Assembly (NCBI RefSeq): GCF_000002865.3 | Contig: NW_001865092.1 | Location: 17,960 to 55,091 of the forward strand | DNA length: 37,132 nt | DNA from: Monosiga brevicollis MX1 | Lineage: Eukaryota; Opisthokonta; Choanoflagellata; Craspedida; Salpingoecidae | Direction: 5' to 3' | Shown: one piece after another, positions 20,997 through 30,515 of the stretch | Numbering within the stretch: position 1 is the first letter of the stretch | How the letters are laid out: each line of letters starts with the position of its first letter | Notes under the pieces: model-generated | What the model was told of the DNA's origin: nothing | What the model saw: the letters and a program-made list of their open reading frames with translations, nothing else | Database searches by the model: none | Position numbers and translations under genes: made by a program

Positions 20997-22265
20997 ATGA
21001 AGGGGACGCTGTGGACCGCGGTGCGCTGCTGGGTGCTGATCGGCAGCAGCTTTCTTGTCTGGGCCCTTGCTGTGGATGTGATCGAGCCCAGCATCAGTGT
21101 CGATGCCGAAGGCACGCTGTTCATCAATGCCAGCAACCGCGTTGTGCTCAACGGCGTTGATGTGCTGGAACGTCTCAAGTCTCTGACAGTCTTCAGTCCG
21201 AGCACGTTCAGGGGTTACACCATCACCAGTGCCGCTGCCGGTGCCAGCTCGGCATACGCGGCAGACCTGGACAAGGATGGCCACCTCGATGTCCTGAGCG
21301 CCAGCCACGATGACGGCAAGATTGCGTGGTACCACAACAACGGTAACGGTGCCTTTTCCGCGCAGATGGTCATCACGGAGGCCGCAATCGGAGCGGCCTG
21401 CGTGCACGCAGCAGACCTGGACAACGACGGTCATTCCGACGTTCTAAGCGCCAGCCAAAACGACGATAAGATTGCGTGGTACCGCAACCATGGCAATGGC
21501 ACCTTTTCCACCCAGCGCGTCATCACCGCAGAAGCCGACGGGGCCTGGTCGGTGTACGCGGCAGACTTGGACAATGACGGTAACCTCGATGTTCTCAGCG
21601 CCAGCCGGGACGACAACAAGATCGCATGGTACCAGAATAATGGCAACGGCACCTTTTCCAGCCAAATTGTCATCAGCACGACCTCGGGTACCGCGTTCTC
21701 CGTCTACGCGGCAGACTTGAACAACGACAGCTATCCCGATGTTCTCAGCGCAAACTCCGCCGACGGCGATAAGATTGCGTGGTACCGCAACAATGGCAAC
21801 GGAACCTTCTCCGACCAAATTGTCATCACCACCGCTGCCGATGGTGCATGCTCGGTGTACGCGGCAGACTTGGACAATGACGGTGACCTCGACGTTCTCA
21901 GCGCCAGCCGGCACGACAACAAGATTGCGTGGTACCGCAACCACGGCGACGGCAACTTTTCCACGCCGATCGCCATCACCACAGCCGCTGAAAGTGCATT
22001 TTCGGTGTATGCAGCGGACTTGGACAGCGATGGCCATGTCGATGTCCTCAGCGCCAGCTATGGCGACAATACGATTGCGTGGTACCGCAACAACGGTGAC
22101 GGCTCCTTTTCCACCCGAATTGTCATCACGACCGCCGCCGACTTTGCGTGGTTTGCATATGCGGCGGACCTGGACAACGATGGCGACCTCGACGTCCTCA
22201 GCGCCAGTCGAAACGACGACAGGATTGCGTGGTACGCCAATCAGTGGAGCGACATGTTTTCTTAG
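20997..22265 (+). CDS. Secreted VCBS/FG-GAP repeat protein, predicted seven-bladed beta-propeller
   Basis: One exon of 422 codons. Residues 1-26 form a signal peptide (WVLIGSSFLVWALA core). After a 60-residue lead there are seven ~50-residue repeats, each with AADLDxDGxxDVLSAS, then KIAWYxNxGNGxFS, then an xVITxAA strand. The DxDxDG-type loops (as in DLDNDGD) are the calcium-binding signature of VCBS/FG-GAP_3 repeats. The seventh repeat is cut after the WY strand, while the N-terminal segment GYTITSAAAGASSAY supplies the matching last strand, the usual way a propeller closes its ring. Such proteins act outside the cell in adhesion or carbohydrate contact; no ligand can be named. Lack of introns contrasts with its neighbours and could mean bacterial ancestry or retroposition. 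The start follows a good signal peptide. Confidence 0.9.
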   Translation: MKGTLWTAVRCWVLIGSSFLVWALAVDVIEPSISVDAEGTLFINASNRVVLNGVDVLERLKSLTVFSPSTFRGYTITSAAAGASSAYAADLDKDGHLDVLSASHDDGKIAWYHNNGNGAFSAQMVITEAAIGAACVHAADLDNDGHSDVLSASQNDDKIAWYRNHGNGTFSTQRVITAEADGAWSVYAADLDNDGNLDVLSASRDDNKIAWYQNNGNGTFSSQIVISTTSGTAFSVYAADLNNDSYPDVLSANSADGDKIAWYRNNGNGTFSDQIVITTAADGACSVYAADLDNDGDLDVLSASRHDNKIAWYRNHGDGNFSTPIAITTAAESAFSVYAADLDSDGHVDVLSASYGDNTIAWYRNNGDGSFSTRIVITTAADFAWFAYAADLDNDGDLDVLSASRNDDRIAWYANQWSDMFS

Positions 22266-22683
22266 CTTTTGGACTCCTTGTTAGCAAAAATCGCTGCTCT
22301 TTGCATTGCCTGACTCAGTTGCCCTTGCGACCCCACGTTTGTCAATTGATTGAAGCGACATACTCAAAGAAGACATTGGAAAAAAAAAAAAAAAAAAAAA
22401 ACTTGATTGGACGGCTCAAGGCGCACATGTGCGCGCCACTTTATTTGATTTGTCGCCAGCAGGGCTGACTTCACTGGACTATCAAAGAGAAAGGGGGAGA
22501 AACGTGATATCAACCATTCAAGGATCACTGGGCCAGCCGCCAAAAAGACGGAAAGGCCGCAGAGCGTGTCCCCAGCCAGTGGCGCTGCTGTTTCCGGTTC
22601 GGGCCGACCAGCTTTGTACGCTCCGCTCGCGCAGCAACAGCTTGCCCGCCAGCGCCTTGCTTCAGTCTATTGCATGGCTCAGC
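22266..22683. other. Intergenic, no gene seen
   Basis: 3' flank of the VCBS gene with a long A-run (22380-22401). No domain, RNA gene or terminal repeat was recognised. Confidence 0.4.
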
Positions 22684-23112
22684 TCAGACACGAACCCCGC
22701 GCAAACAGAGAGTTATAGTAGCATGACCCGAGTTTCGTAAAACACGGGCGCCCATCTTGATGCGCGGTGACCCTATATATTTGTAGCTCGGCAGTCTCGG
22801 ACCTCTGCCAAGCATCGGGCAGAGACCAGCTGAGGACGCTGCGTTCATGTCTGGGCAGTGTCCCCCAACCAGGGACCTGAGATCGTCTTTGGTAATGTTC
22901 AGCAGCTCTCGGTGCATGGAAACGCCATGCTGTGCTGGTTGGCAAACAAGTCCACGGCCGCTCTGGCCGCTTTGGCCGTTCTGGCCGCTCTGGCCGCTCT
23001 GGCCGCTCTGAGCCTTGGTAGATGCCGTCTCGGCCGGGAAGCAAGCGCAGTGTGCTGCCAGCACTCTTCCAAGCTCGTAAAGCAACGGCTGCTCGTTGAT
23101 CTGCATGGTCAC
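22684..23112 (-). CDS. Uncertain open frame with a SGQ-repeat segment
   Basis: 142 codons beginning MTMQINEQPLLYELGRVL, then a run of SGQ/NGQ triplets encoded by a 9-base minisatellite, then unrecognised sequence. It lies just downstream of the 23184-24296 ankyrin gene on the same strand, so it could equally be 3' flank. There is no recognised domain and no splice context. Listed only because the N-terminal part looks protein-like. Confidence 0.25.
   Translation of the reverse strand: MTMQINEQPLLYELGRVLAAHCACFPAETASTKAQSGQSGQSGQNGQSGQSGRGLVCQPAQHGVSMHRELLNITKDDLRSLVGGHCPDMNAASSAGLCPMLGRGPRLPSYKYIGSPRIKMGARVLRNSGHATITLCLRGVRV
22955..23012. repeat. 9-base minisatellite (GGCCGCTCT units)
   Basis: About six units of GGCCGCTCT with single-base variants. 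Confidence 0.85.
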
Positions 23113-23183
23113 ACAGCCCTCGGAAAACCTCGAGATGTCAGATGCTTCTTCTTTTTTTTTTCCCCTGTCGAGGCCAAGTGCGC

Positions 23184-24296
23184 CTATGTGGCGGGCTCGG
23201 GAAGTTGGGCCAGGCGAGCTTCATGTGCTGCAAACACAGGGACAACGGTAACCCCATGCCGGTGTTGCAGCGCCCTATCAAGGGGTGTTTCACCGTTCTA
23301 AGATGAAGAGAAAAACGGCAGGACAGATGGCAGGGCAGCAAACAGAAAGCATTTGATGTTAACCGAGCAAAGAATAAAGAAGATGGATGCGCAGGGGAGG
23401 GCGGCCGAGCGGCGGTGACACAGAGCAAAACTCGGGTTGGAGCGGCCACTTTTCTGCTTTGTGTTTGCCAAAATGACATCTCGACTCGGGGCGGGCTGGT
23501 GGTGAAAAGACTTGAAGCAGGGCGAAAAGGGCAAGGGGACTGACGTTATTCTGAGCTTGAGCGGCAGCGCCGTGCTGCAACAGTGTTTCTGCCACTTTTG
23601 CACAGCCCTTGGCACTGGCAATGTGCAACGGTGTATCGCCATTCTGTCGGTTTTTGTTTGCAACAATCAGAAACATGACAGCATCATGAACAGCCATCTG
23701 AGCAGCCAAGCCCAAGACTCTCGAAAGAGATGACGAGGTGCATGGAAGAAGGTAGCCTAACATTGTTCTGAGCGTTCAAATCAGCGTTGTGCTTCAATAG
23801 AAGTTCCACCCGGCTGGCGCAACCCTTGATGCAGGCAATATGCAGTGGTGTCTGGCCGTCCTACAGATTGATTTCGCCCCCACCACCACCATTGTACACA
23901 AGTGACGCGCCATGACCGTGAGCTCCTTCAGCAGTTGAACAAGGGTGACGAGAGCCAAGAAAGCGCCATGAGCTTGTGCTGACCTTGTTCTTGACTCGAG
24001 CATCAACGCCGTGCCTCAGCAGAATCTTCATTGCCTTGTCATGGCCGAAACGGCAAGCACTGTGCAGTAAAGTATTGCCACCCTATACATTGAGTTGTGC
24101 GCCACATGTACATTGCCGTGTTCAGCTGTGCTGGCTGTCAAAAACTACAGCCAATTCAACATCCAAAAAAAAAGAAAAAAAGGGCCGGGAGGCTGACCTT
24201 GTTCTGGGTCTGGGCATCGGCCCCGTGCTTCAACAACATCTCCATCACCTCCAGATGGCCGTTCACGCAGGCCCAATGCAGCGGTGTATACCCACC
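23184..24296 (-). CDS. Ankyrin-repeat gene F (five 3' exons; 5' exon not identified)
   Basis: Exons are 24296-24198 (GGYTPLHWAC), 24082-23984 (GGNTLLHSAC), 23860-23762 (DGQTPLHIAC), 23643-23545 (NGDTPLHIAS) and 23297-23184 (NGETPLDRA, ending at a TAG stop). The first four are 99-base phase-0 exons with one repeat each. The last encodes a tail with [16 protein letters not shown], nearly the same as the end of copy C, which ties this gene to the family. Introns are 101-140 bases, except for 247 before the last exon, and acceptors are mostly TAG. Here the introns are diverged, unlike those within copies B, C and E. A first exon should lie upstream of 24300, but I could not find a leader-like sequence there before the 5S gene. 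169 residues are visible, with no disabling change. Confidence 0.78.
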
Positions 24297-24504
24297 CTAC
24301 AAAATGATTCCCCGCCCCATCACCGCCACCACACACACACATACAGACGCACACACCGCCGCAGCAAGTCCCGTCCATTGTGAAGGTTCTTTTCTCGTCG
24401 ATGAGCAGATCTCATGAGGGCCAGCCTCGGCTTCCTACCTCTCTAAATAACGCAAAGATCAAGTTCAAGTCACCCCTCCAAACCCAAGAAAACTTAACCG
24501 AGTC

Positions 24505-24600
24505 AAGAGATGAAGGAGCGTAAAGGAGCGTAAAGAGATGAAGGAGCGTAAAGAGATGAAGGAGATGAAGCGTAAAGAGATGAAGGAGCGTGAAATAAAA
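24505..24600. repeat. Minisatellite of GATGAAGGAGCGTAAAGA-like units
   Basis: Several imperfect units of 10-18 bases lie immediately downstream of the 5S gene in its own sense. Open frames made of Leu-His-Phe-Thr here are repeat artefacts. Confidence 0.75.
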
Positions 24601-24606
24601 AGAGGA

Positions 24607-24725
24607 GGCCAACAGCACCATGTATTCCCATCTGGTCACCCACGATAGTACTAGCATGGCCCAACATGGCTTAACTGCGGCGATCGGACGAGAGCCGGTG
24701 TATTCCATGTGGTATGACCGTTGGC
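24607..24725 (-). rRNA. 5S ribosomal RNA
   Basis: About 119 bases on the minus strand. The 5' end GCCAACGGTCATACCAC and the 3' end TGGTGCTGTTGGC form helix I (GCCAAC with GTTGGC). Internal landmarks are CCGATCGCCGCAGTTAAGC, the GGGCCATGCTAGTACTAT segment (box A/C region of the RNA polymerase III internal promoter) and GGGTGACCAGATGGGAATAC. A T-rich stretch (TCCTCTTTTTATTT) follows the 3' end and fits a Pol III terminator. It is a single copy here, not a tandem array, between two divergently oriented ankyrin genes. Ends are good to within about two bases. Confidence 0.93.
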
Positions 24726-24838
24726 GAAAGTGGATATCTTAAAATTGTATATGAAGCCACTTCTTTGTGCCTTTTCGCACGTCGCACCTTGAATTGTGTG
24801 AGTCGGGGATTGTCAGATATTTTAGGGCGTGGGGAGAG

Positions 24839-26041
24839 ATGGCGGTGGCGGAGCGAGTTTATGCGCTGTGTCGGGCTGGTGGGGCGGAGGCGGATGTCTT
24901 GGGAGCGTTGGGGGAGTTGGGGGATGATGTTGAGGCCCTGCGTGCGGTGGCTGAGTGGCACGATGGTCGGATGGTACGTGGGGCGCTGTTGTGGGGGGGG
25001 GCGGGGGCTCAGACCTTGAGCTTCAGAGGCCATCACTTTACTGAACTTGAGGGCTGCGTGGGTGGGTCGCACAGACGGTCGGAGGGGGCGTCACGACGCT
25101 GCACTATGCTTGTTATCATGGAATGACCAGTGTAGTACGGCTGTTTGTCGGGGTGGCCGGAGCCAACCCAAACTGCCAGACCGAGGTAAGATGCAGGCGT
25201 GGCAGCTCGCTCCCAGCATTCCACTGCGGGTGATGTATCAAGAGGGCTGCTGGTGGCACGTTGTGACCAGTAGATTGGACGCACGCCTCTCCATGTGGCC
25301 TGCAGCCGCGGTTGGACCGACATTATCCAAGCCCTGGTTGTGGCCGGTGCCGACGCCAACCTGGTCGATGTGGTAATGTCGCGCACCAAGGATTCTTGCG
25401 TGACGTGTGGGTAGTGGTGACCACCAGAACCAACCTCACTGCCCTTTTCTCTGCCTCTCTCTCTCTTTTTTTTTTCTTTTTTTCTGCGTTGGCATTTTGT
25501 TTCGGTTCTCCGTGATGATTCAGAGTGATGATACACCGTTGGCTGCGCTGCTGCACGCCACTCGCCTTCAGCGTGGTGATCTGCAGACCCAGGTGGGGCT
25601 GCGGTGTCTCGACTGCGAGACGAGACGTGTTTCGATCTGGCCACGACTCGCGCCGCGCCGACACACGTTCATGCTCATGTGTGCTCCAATGGCGGGAATC
25701 AAAGGCGCTGGCACAACCAGCACTTGAAGTCATCATGGCCTTGCACCGGCCATCTGGCGCGGCTCCCCCGCCCCATGCGTATGGTAAGCAAACGCGAGAT
25801 GTTATAATCGCAGCCAGATATGCAAACCCTGTCCATGAGCTCATCTGAATCGTCTGAATACGTGTGTCAAACGTGCGCGCTGGTAGTGGACGCGCTCGCC
25901 CGGTCTGCACGCCGTGGACTTTTGCGCCGGCGCCTTTCGGTGGCTTTGATGGTGGCATGGCTTGATGACTCGAGGAGCTTGGATCCGGATGTGTTCATGG
26001 AGCTGCTGAAACGCGACGACGTCCTTCTGAATCTTGTTTGA
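24839..26041 (+). CDS. Ankyrin-repeat gene G (divergent family member; 3' structure unsure)
   Basis: Exon 1 (24839-24973) encodes 45 residues (MAVAERVYALCRAGGAEADV ... AEWHDGRM) and ends at ATG/GTACGTGG, the same kind of donor as the first exon of the other copies; it looks like a divergent version of their leader. Exon 2 (25075-25185) encodes VTTLHYACYHG and ends at GAG/GTAAGA. Exon 3 (25274-25372) encodes a clean ankyrin repeat (IGRTPLHVACSRG, LVVAGADANLVDV). A further exon begins at 25524 (SDDTPLAALLHATR). The last coding stretch, about 25818-26041, encodes CQTCALVVDALARSARRG and stops at TGA. How 25524 connects to the end is unresolved; the simplest junction would need a very short intron. 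Transcription diverges from gene F. Confidence 0.6.
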
Positions 26042-26634
26042 TGACGAGCCCCGAGCGTGCGATGATGGCAAAAACGCCCCACAGATCGATGGCGGCATAG
26101 AGAGGATCGTTCCCGAATTGGTGTTGCACAAAGCCTGCCTGCTCCTAAAATTTCTGTGAGCTAGACAACCTCGATTGTTTTAGTTCTGAAATGTAGGCGT
26201 CTCACCAGAAGAGGCCTCGGATCTGACCACAGTGTTCAGGATTAATAAATGAATTGAAGCGAAAGGATTAACTCGTTCTATTTTCAAGCCGGCACAGAAA
26301 TGGCACGTGTCATGGACGGCCTCGATGGGACCAATCCAGCTCAAAGCGACGCCACGAGACAGCACTATCAAGGAGAAGAGCTGGCCCGCATTACCGATGA
26401 ACTCAACGGACTCAAAGCGTGAGCAATGAACAAGGACATCAGGAAGAATTGACAGGCGAAGAAACGATACTCATGGAGGCTGGTGGGCCAGGTGTGCGCG
26501 TACTATTGCACAATATGAACTACAGGCATTGTTGAAAAATCGAAAGGCACTCAAGAACCCCAGCGCGTCTTGTCAAACACACAAGAGGCACGGGGAGGTC
26601 CGTGCGTGGATCAAGAAGGCCCTGAATTATTTTG
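26042..26634. other. 3' flank of gene G, no supported gene
   Basis: A stretch near 26066-26085 resembles the start of copy C exon 6 (GATGGCAAAA then CGCCCC), but the protein similarity stops after a few residues. No RNA gene was recognised. This may be a worn exon remnant. Confidence 0.35.
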
Positions 26635-27075
26635 TCAAGCGGCGTCGCAGGCATTGTGGTCAAGACGGCGGTGGTTCCGTGGGTGCCGCAGATGCGCGGC
26701 GCCTGGTGCAGGCGCTGGATGCGTGAAGCGCAGGAGCAGAGAGATGGAGAGCATGGGCATGAGCATGGCCACGCTGGGCGCAATGATGGTATGGTAGAGG
26801 CGCTCGCTGGCTGGAGGTCGACCGGAGCAGGGTACGCGCCAGGCGGGTTGTTGGTGCTGTGCCATCATGGCGTCGAAGCACTGGTAATGACCACCGATAT
26901 TGCCTTGGAGTCGGAAAAGCAGTTGTGTTGAGAGACAGGTGGCGTTGGGCATGTCCATGTGTCCTGGTACAGCGGGGCTGAAATGTCCATCCGCACGCAC
27001 CACCAGCCCGAGCAGCAGCCCGAGCAGCAGCCCGAGGCGTGCACAACTTGCCAGCCGGCCCAGGGACTGTGCCAT
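26635..27075 (-). CDS. Possible small secreted or membrane protein, unknown family
   Basis: 146 codons from the ATG at 27075. The start was chosen because it is followed by a good signal peptide (SCARLGLLLGLLLGLVVRADG), which is encoded by an imperfect 12-base repeat. A second hydrophobic stretch, near residues 98-122 (TIIAPSVAMLMPMLSISLLL), could span a membrane. The rest is rich in Cys, His and Pro. No family is recognised. It may contain an unrecognised intron. It could also be chance open sequence in GC-rich DNA. Confidence 0.4.
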   Translation of the reverse strand: MAQSLGRLASCARLGLLLGLLLGLVVRADGHFSPAVPGHMDMPNATCLSTQLLFRLQGNIGGHYQCFDAMMAQHQQPAWRVPCSGRPPASERLYHTIIAPSVAMLMPMLSISLLLRFTHPAPAPGAAHLRHPRNHRRLDHNACDAA

Positions 27076-27423
27076 GTCGGTCGAGCCACCGCCCCAACGC
27101 CTCACTCGCCGCGCCAATGTCACCACCTGGATCGGTTGGACGAGCCCGGGCGCTGTGAACAGTTGCAATCAGTCAATCATCCGACCGAGGCGATGCTGCC
27201 GTGGGCTGCCAATCGCCCTGCTGCACGTTGGATCTCGCGCCCACTGACCGACCAAACGCCCCCTCTTCACCCAAGATCACCCTCCCAGAAATGTCATCGA
27301 CCCTGGACAATGCCCCACCCCACCAGCCAGACTACATACGGTCGCCAGTCGCAGCGCAGCCGCGCTCGTCGGGGCCAGTCCCTGGAGCCCTTCCCTGCTC
27401 GCTCTGTCGTTAAGTCATGCCTG

Positions 27424-27429
<6 letters not shown>
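27076..27429. other. Intergenic, no gene seen
   Basis: Upstream flank of the small secreted-protein candidate. No recognised feature. Confidence 0.35.
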
Positions 27430-27457
<28 letters not shown>

Positions 27458-27543
27458 GTTTTTTCTGCCTTTAGGGCCCAAGGTTACATGTGTAACCACA
27501 AAGTGATGATCACACACACACACTCTCTCTCTCTCTCCTCTCT

Positions 27544-27607
<64 letters not shown>

Positions 27608-27695
27608 CTGTCTCTCTCTCTCTCTCTCTGCCCTGTCTCTCTCTCTCTCTCTGCCCTGTCTCTCTCTCTGTCTCTCTCCATGCCTCTCTCTCACC
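27430..27695. repeat. (CT)n microsatellite cluster
   Basis: Several CT/TC runs (27434-27458, 27540-27604 and later ones) broken by CTGCCCTGTCT spacers that themselves repeat at about 25 bases. Arg-Glu open frames here are artefacts. Confidence 0.95.
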
Positions 27696-27774
27696 GTCTT
27701 TGGCTCTGTCGCCACTCCGATGCCAACCACTGGCGTGCCCATCATCGAAGACCTCAAAGCTAGCTCAAAGCAAA

Positions 27775-28090
27775 ACAAGAGCCAACAGCATAGAGCCAGC
27801 AGGCGCAAAGACGACGGACAAATAAGACAGTTAAGAGGCTCGATGAGCCAGCCAGCCAATAGAGCCACGTGAGCCATAAGTCCAGTCCGAAAGAGCCAAT
27901 AAAGCTAATAGAGCCAGCCAATAGAGTGATAGACCCTAACAGATAGAGCCGATAGAGCCAATAGAGCCGATAAGCCAGCCAGCCAGCCAATAGAGCCAAT
28001 TGGATGGAGCCAATAGAGTTCAACAGAGAGCGATTGAGATGATAAGATAGACAGAACCAGCAGAGCCAGCAGAGCCAGCAGAGCCAAAGC
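27775..28090. repeat. Degenerate AGAGCCAAT minisatellite
   Basis: Around 20 imperfect units of AGAGCCAAT / AGAGCCGAT / AGCCAGCC. The repeat continues up to a few bases before the tRNA-Pro gene. Confidence 0.85.
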
Positions 28091-28103
28091 AAAAAGATTT
28101 TCA

Positions 28104-28222
28104 GGGGTGATCCGGGAATCGAACCCGGGACCTCTCGCAAATTCGCGCAGTACAGTACAAAGGTGTAACATGCGGAGAAGTGGAGTCCCGAAGCGAGAAT
28201 CATACCACTAGACCAATCACCC
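28104..28222 (-). tRNA. tRNA-Pro (anticodon CGG) with a 47-base intron
   Basis: Minus strand. The acceptor stem GGGTGAT pairs with ATCACCC. The D-arm region TGGTCTAGTGGTATGATT is typical of eukaryotic tRNA-Pro. The anticodon stem CTCGC/GCGAG encloses TTCGGG/T with anticodon CGG at 28190-28188. The T arm is CCGGGTTCGATTCCCGG. The intron, 28186-28140, starts right after position 37, the standard place for nuclear tRNA introns. It contains CTCCGC, whose CCG can pair with the CGG anticodon, as expected for the splicing-endonuclease fold. It reads the proline codon CCG. Confidence 0.95.
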
Positions 28223-28703
28223 AGAAGTTGGAGACGTAAGTCGAAAATATAATATATAAACGAGAATGCAATATTAGGCGCAAATGTCATCATTTTGTGT
28301 ATTATATGCAACTTTTGATACACTTTCACTAACGCTCCATCGGCCAAGAGAACCGGCCAGGCACGTATCTCGACATGGGGACAAAGTGGAATGAGAATGA
28401 TTCTTATGATGATGAGAGCTATTCGTATGCACAGGCTCAAGTTTTGTAAATCAATTTTCGGGCTTTCATTGCCCAAGCAAATTGCAGGAATACTCGGCCG
28501 CAACACTCGCGAAAAAAAAAAACGGCACCTCAAACAACATACAACACGCGCTGCAGTGGAACAAGGCCCACCGGCACCACCACCACCACGACCAAGATGC
28601 AACCGAAAATGGTCGAGATCCAGTTGCATCCCTGAACTGCGCACACACCCACGTGACTCACGTGCACATGCTCTGGAGAGTCCCGATCTGGCAATGGTCA
28701 GCC
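28223..28703. other. Intergenic, no gene seen
   Basis: An AT-rich 5' flank of the tRNA gene (28235-28280), then unremarkable sequence up to the 3' end of the FG-GAP gene. Confidence 0.4.
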
Positions 28704-30515
28704 TCATTGATAGACGTGGGTGATGGTCGAAGCAATCGAGTAGCGATGGGAGCCGACCAAGAGGGCTGATGGTGCAAAGGTGAGGGAAAAGCCAAAGTTG
28801 AGTTCCTCGTTGTCAGCTCGAGCTGAGAGGGAACGCACAAACACAAACCGGGTCGAGGTGACCCTGAGGAAAAGGAGAACGGCGCGCTCAAACTTGGTGG
28901 CATTTGTGTCGGTGGCCACCTGAGAGCTAATCGCGAGCACGCCGTCCTGGTAGGCAAGAGCCACACCAAAATCCAGCTGACTGGGGTTCGACAGGATTCG
29001 GCCCACTAGGACGGCCGTGTCATTTGCGCTGTCCAAGGCATAGATGAAAATGGCACCACGACTGTCGGCGGTACCTACCCAGCCGGGGGCGCTCACCAGC
29101 AGGAGATTGTCGTCCTCCACAAAGGTCAGAGCACTCCCGAAGCGAGTGCCATCGCCACAATCAGCTGGGGGTGTAATACGAACGTATTTAGGCTGCCCTT
29201 GGGCATCCAGGGCCATACCCGAGGTGTAGAGGTAGACTGCGCCTGGGCGCGGCTCCTGGGTGGCCGGCTCGGACGGGTCGCTGAGAGCAAGCGCCTTGGC
29301 CAAGGGTGCACCAATGGCCACAAACCCAGGACTGACGGCAATGGCCATGCCATAGGCTGCATAGGGATCTGCTCCGGGCGAGGTCAAAACCTGCGAATGG
29401 CGAAAGCGCGGCAATTCCGCACTCGAGACGGGCATGGAAGAGGCCTGATACACGTGTACCGTGTCGACTTTGGCCGTGTTGAAACGAGGGCTCGCGGGTA
29501 CCGCCATCAGCAGCGTGGATCCGGACAGCGCAAGACGACGCTCAGTGACCGCCACGTGATCCAGATGTTCGACGGTAATTTGTTGCAGCAGACTGGCTTG
29601 CAGAAGCTTGGGTTGGGACAGGACGGTGGGCAGCACCGACGCTGGCGTCAAAGAAGTCGTTACATCCATTGCCGCGCCGTCGGATGCCTCCGTAAGTGTG
29701 GCAAGTGCGGCCAGAGCTTGGCTCATATCGAGCAATAGAATATCCGTCTGGTCTTCCTTGTGGAGACCCACGGCAAACGTGGTTGCATCGGTGGCCAGGG
29801 ACATGCTGCTCGCGCCCGTGTCTGGCTCTCGATTATCCGTGTCGCGCGCAATGTCGTCGTCGTCAACCTCGTCGACATCCCCATAGACGCCAGGACGTGC
29901 CTTGCCTCCCGCAGTAAATTCGGCCAGCTGATTGGGCTCACTGAGCCAAGAGGACTCCATACCCGAGCCTAGCGACCAGTTGCCTGTCTCGCGAAGCAGG
30001 TCGATGCGCTGCTTGGCTGACAGCCGCGTTTGTTGCAAACGAACCTGTGGGTGGAAGGCGAGGGACGCACGGCAGAGCAAACGAGCACAAGGTAAGCAAG
30101 GGAGCGTCCGGTGAGAGAAAGACAGCTGGGCGACACAAACACTCGGCATTGTTGCTTAGCCCCGGTTCCCTTGCCGGTCACCGGCGCGTCGAGGCTGACC
30201 AACCTGCTGAAGCTGCTGCTGTATGCGTGCGTTTTCCTGCTGAAGCTTGGCAAGCTGAGCAGTGAGATACTGAGCAGCGGCCGGTTTGACCTCTCGCGGC
30301 ATCGCGACGATGGCGCCACGTCGTGTTTCATGACTCATGACCAAGGGACGCCACGCCGTGGCAAGGGTTATACCCGCGACACCAAGCAGGGCCACTCCAG
30401 CCACCAAACGCATGATCCAACGTTGTCGATGGCTTGTTCGCCGAGACGATGGGTGGAACACGGGTTCGACGCCCGCCTCCTCCTGCCCGAGTTCATTCTT
30501 GAAGGGCGTCGCCAT
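28704..30515 (-). CDS. Type II membrane protein with coiled coil and FG-GAP (integrin-alpha-like) propeller
   Basis: Two exons: 30515-30204 (104 codons) and 30044-28704 (446 codons plus stop), with a 159-base phase-0 intron (CAG/GTTGGT, CCCACAG). Total 550 residues. A basic stretch (SRRTSHRQRW) precedes a membrane span at about 36-55 (LVAGVALLGVAGITLATAW), so the C-terminus should lie outside the cell or in the lumen. Residues about 81-120 (LTAQLAKLQQENARIQQQLQQ) look like a coiled coil running across the junction. The C-terminal half has FG-GAP-type units such as AAYGMAIAVSPGFVAIGAP, RFGSALTFVEDDNLLLVSAP, DFGVALAYQDGVLAIS and NFGFSLTFAPSALLVGS. These build beta-propellers, as in integrin alpha chains. 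The ATG was chosen as the first in frame. A surface adhesion or stalk protein is the inference. Confidence 0.8.

Noticed and set aside
26060-26160. Similarity of DNA near 26066 to the terminal exon of ankyrin copy C
   Set aside because: Only about 20 bases match and the protein similarity stops at once; too little to call an exon.
27410-27877. Arg-Glu and Leu-Ser open frames
   Set aside because: They are produced by the CT microsatellite cluster.
27760-28707. Open frame of 315 codons, minus strand
   Set aside because: It runs through the AGAGCCAAT minisatellite and the tRNA-Pro gene, so it is not a protein gene.
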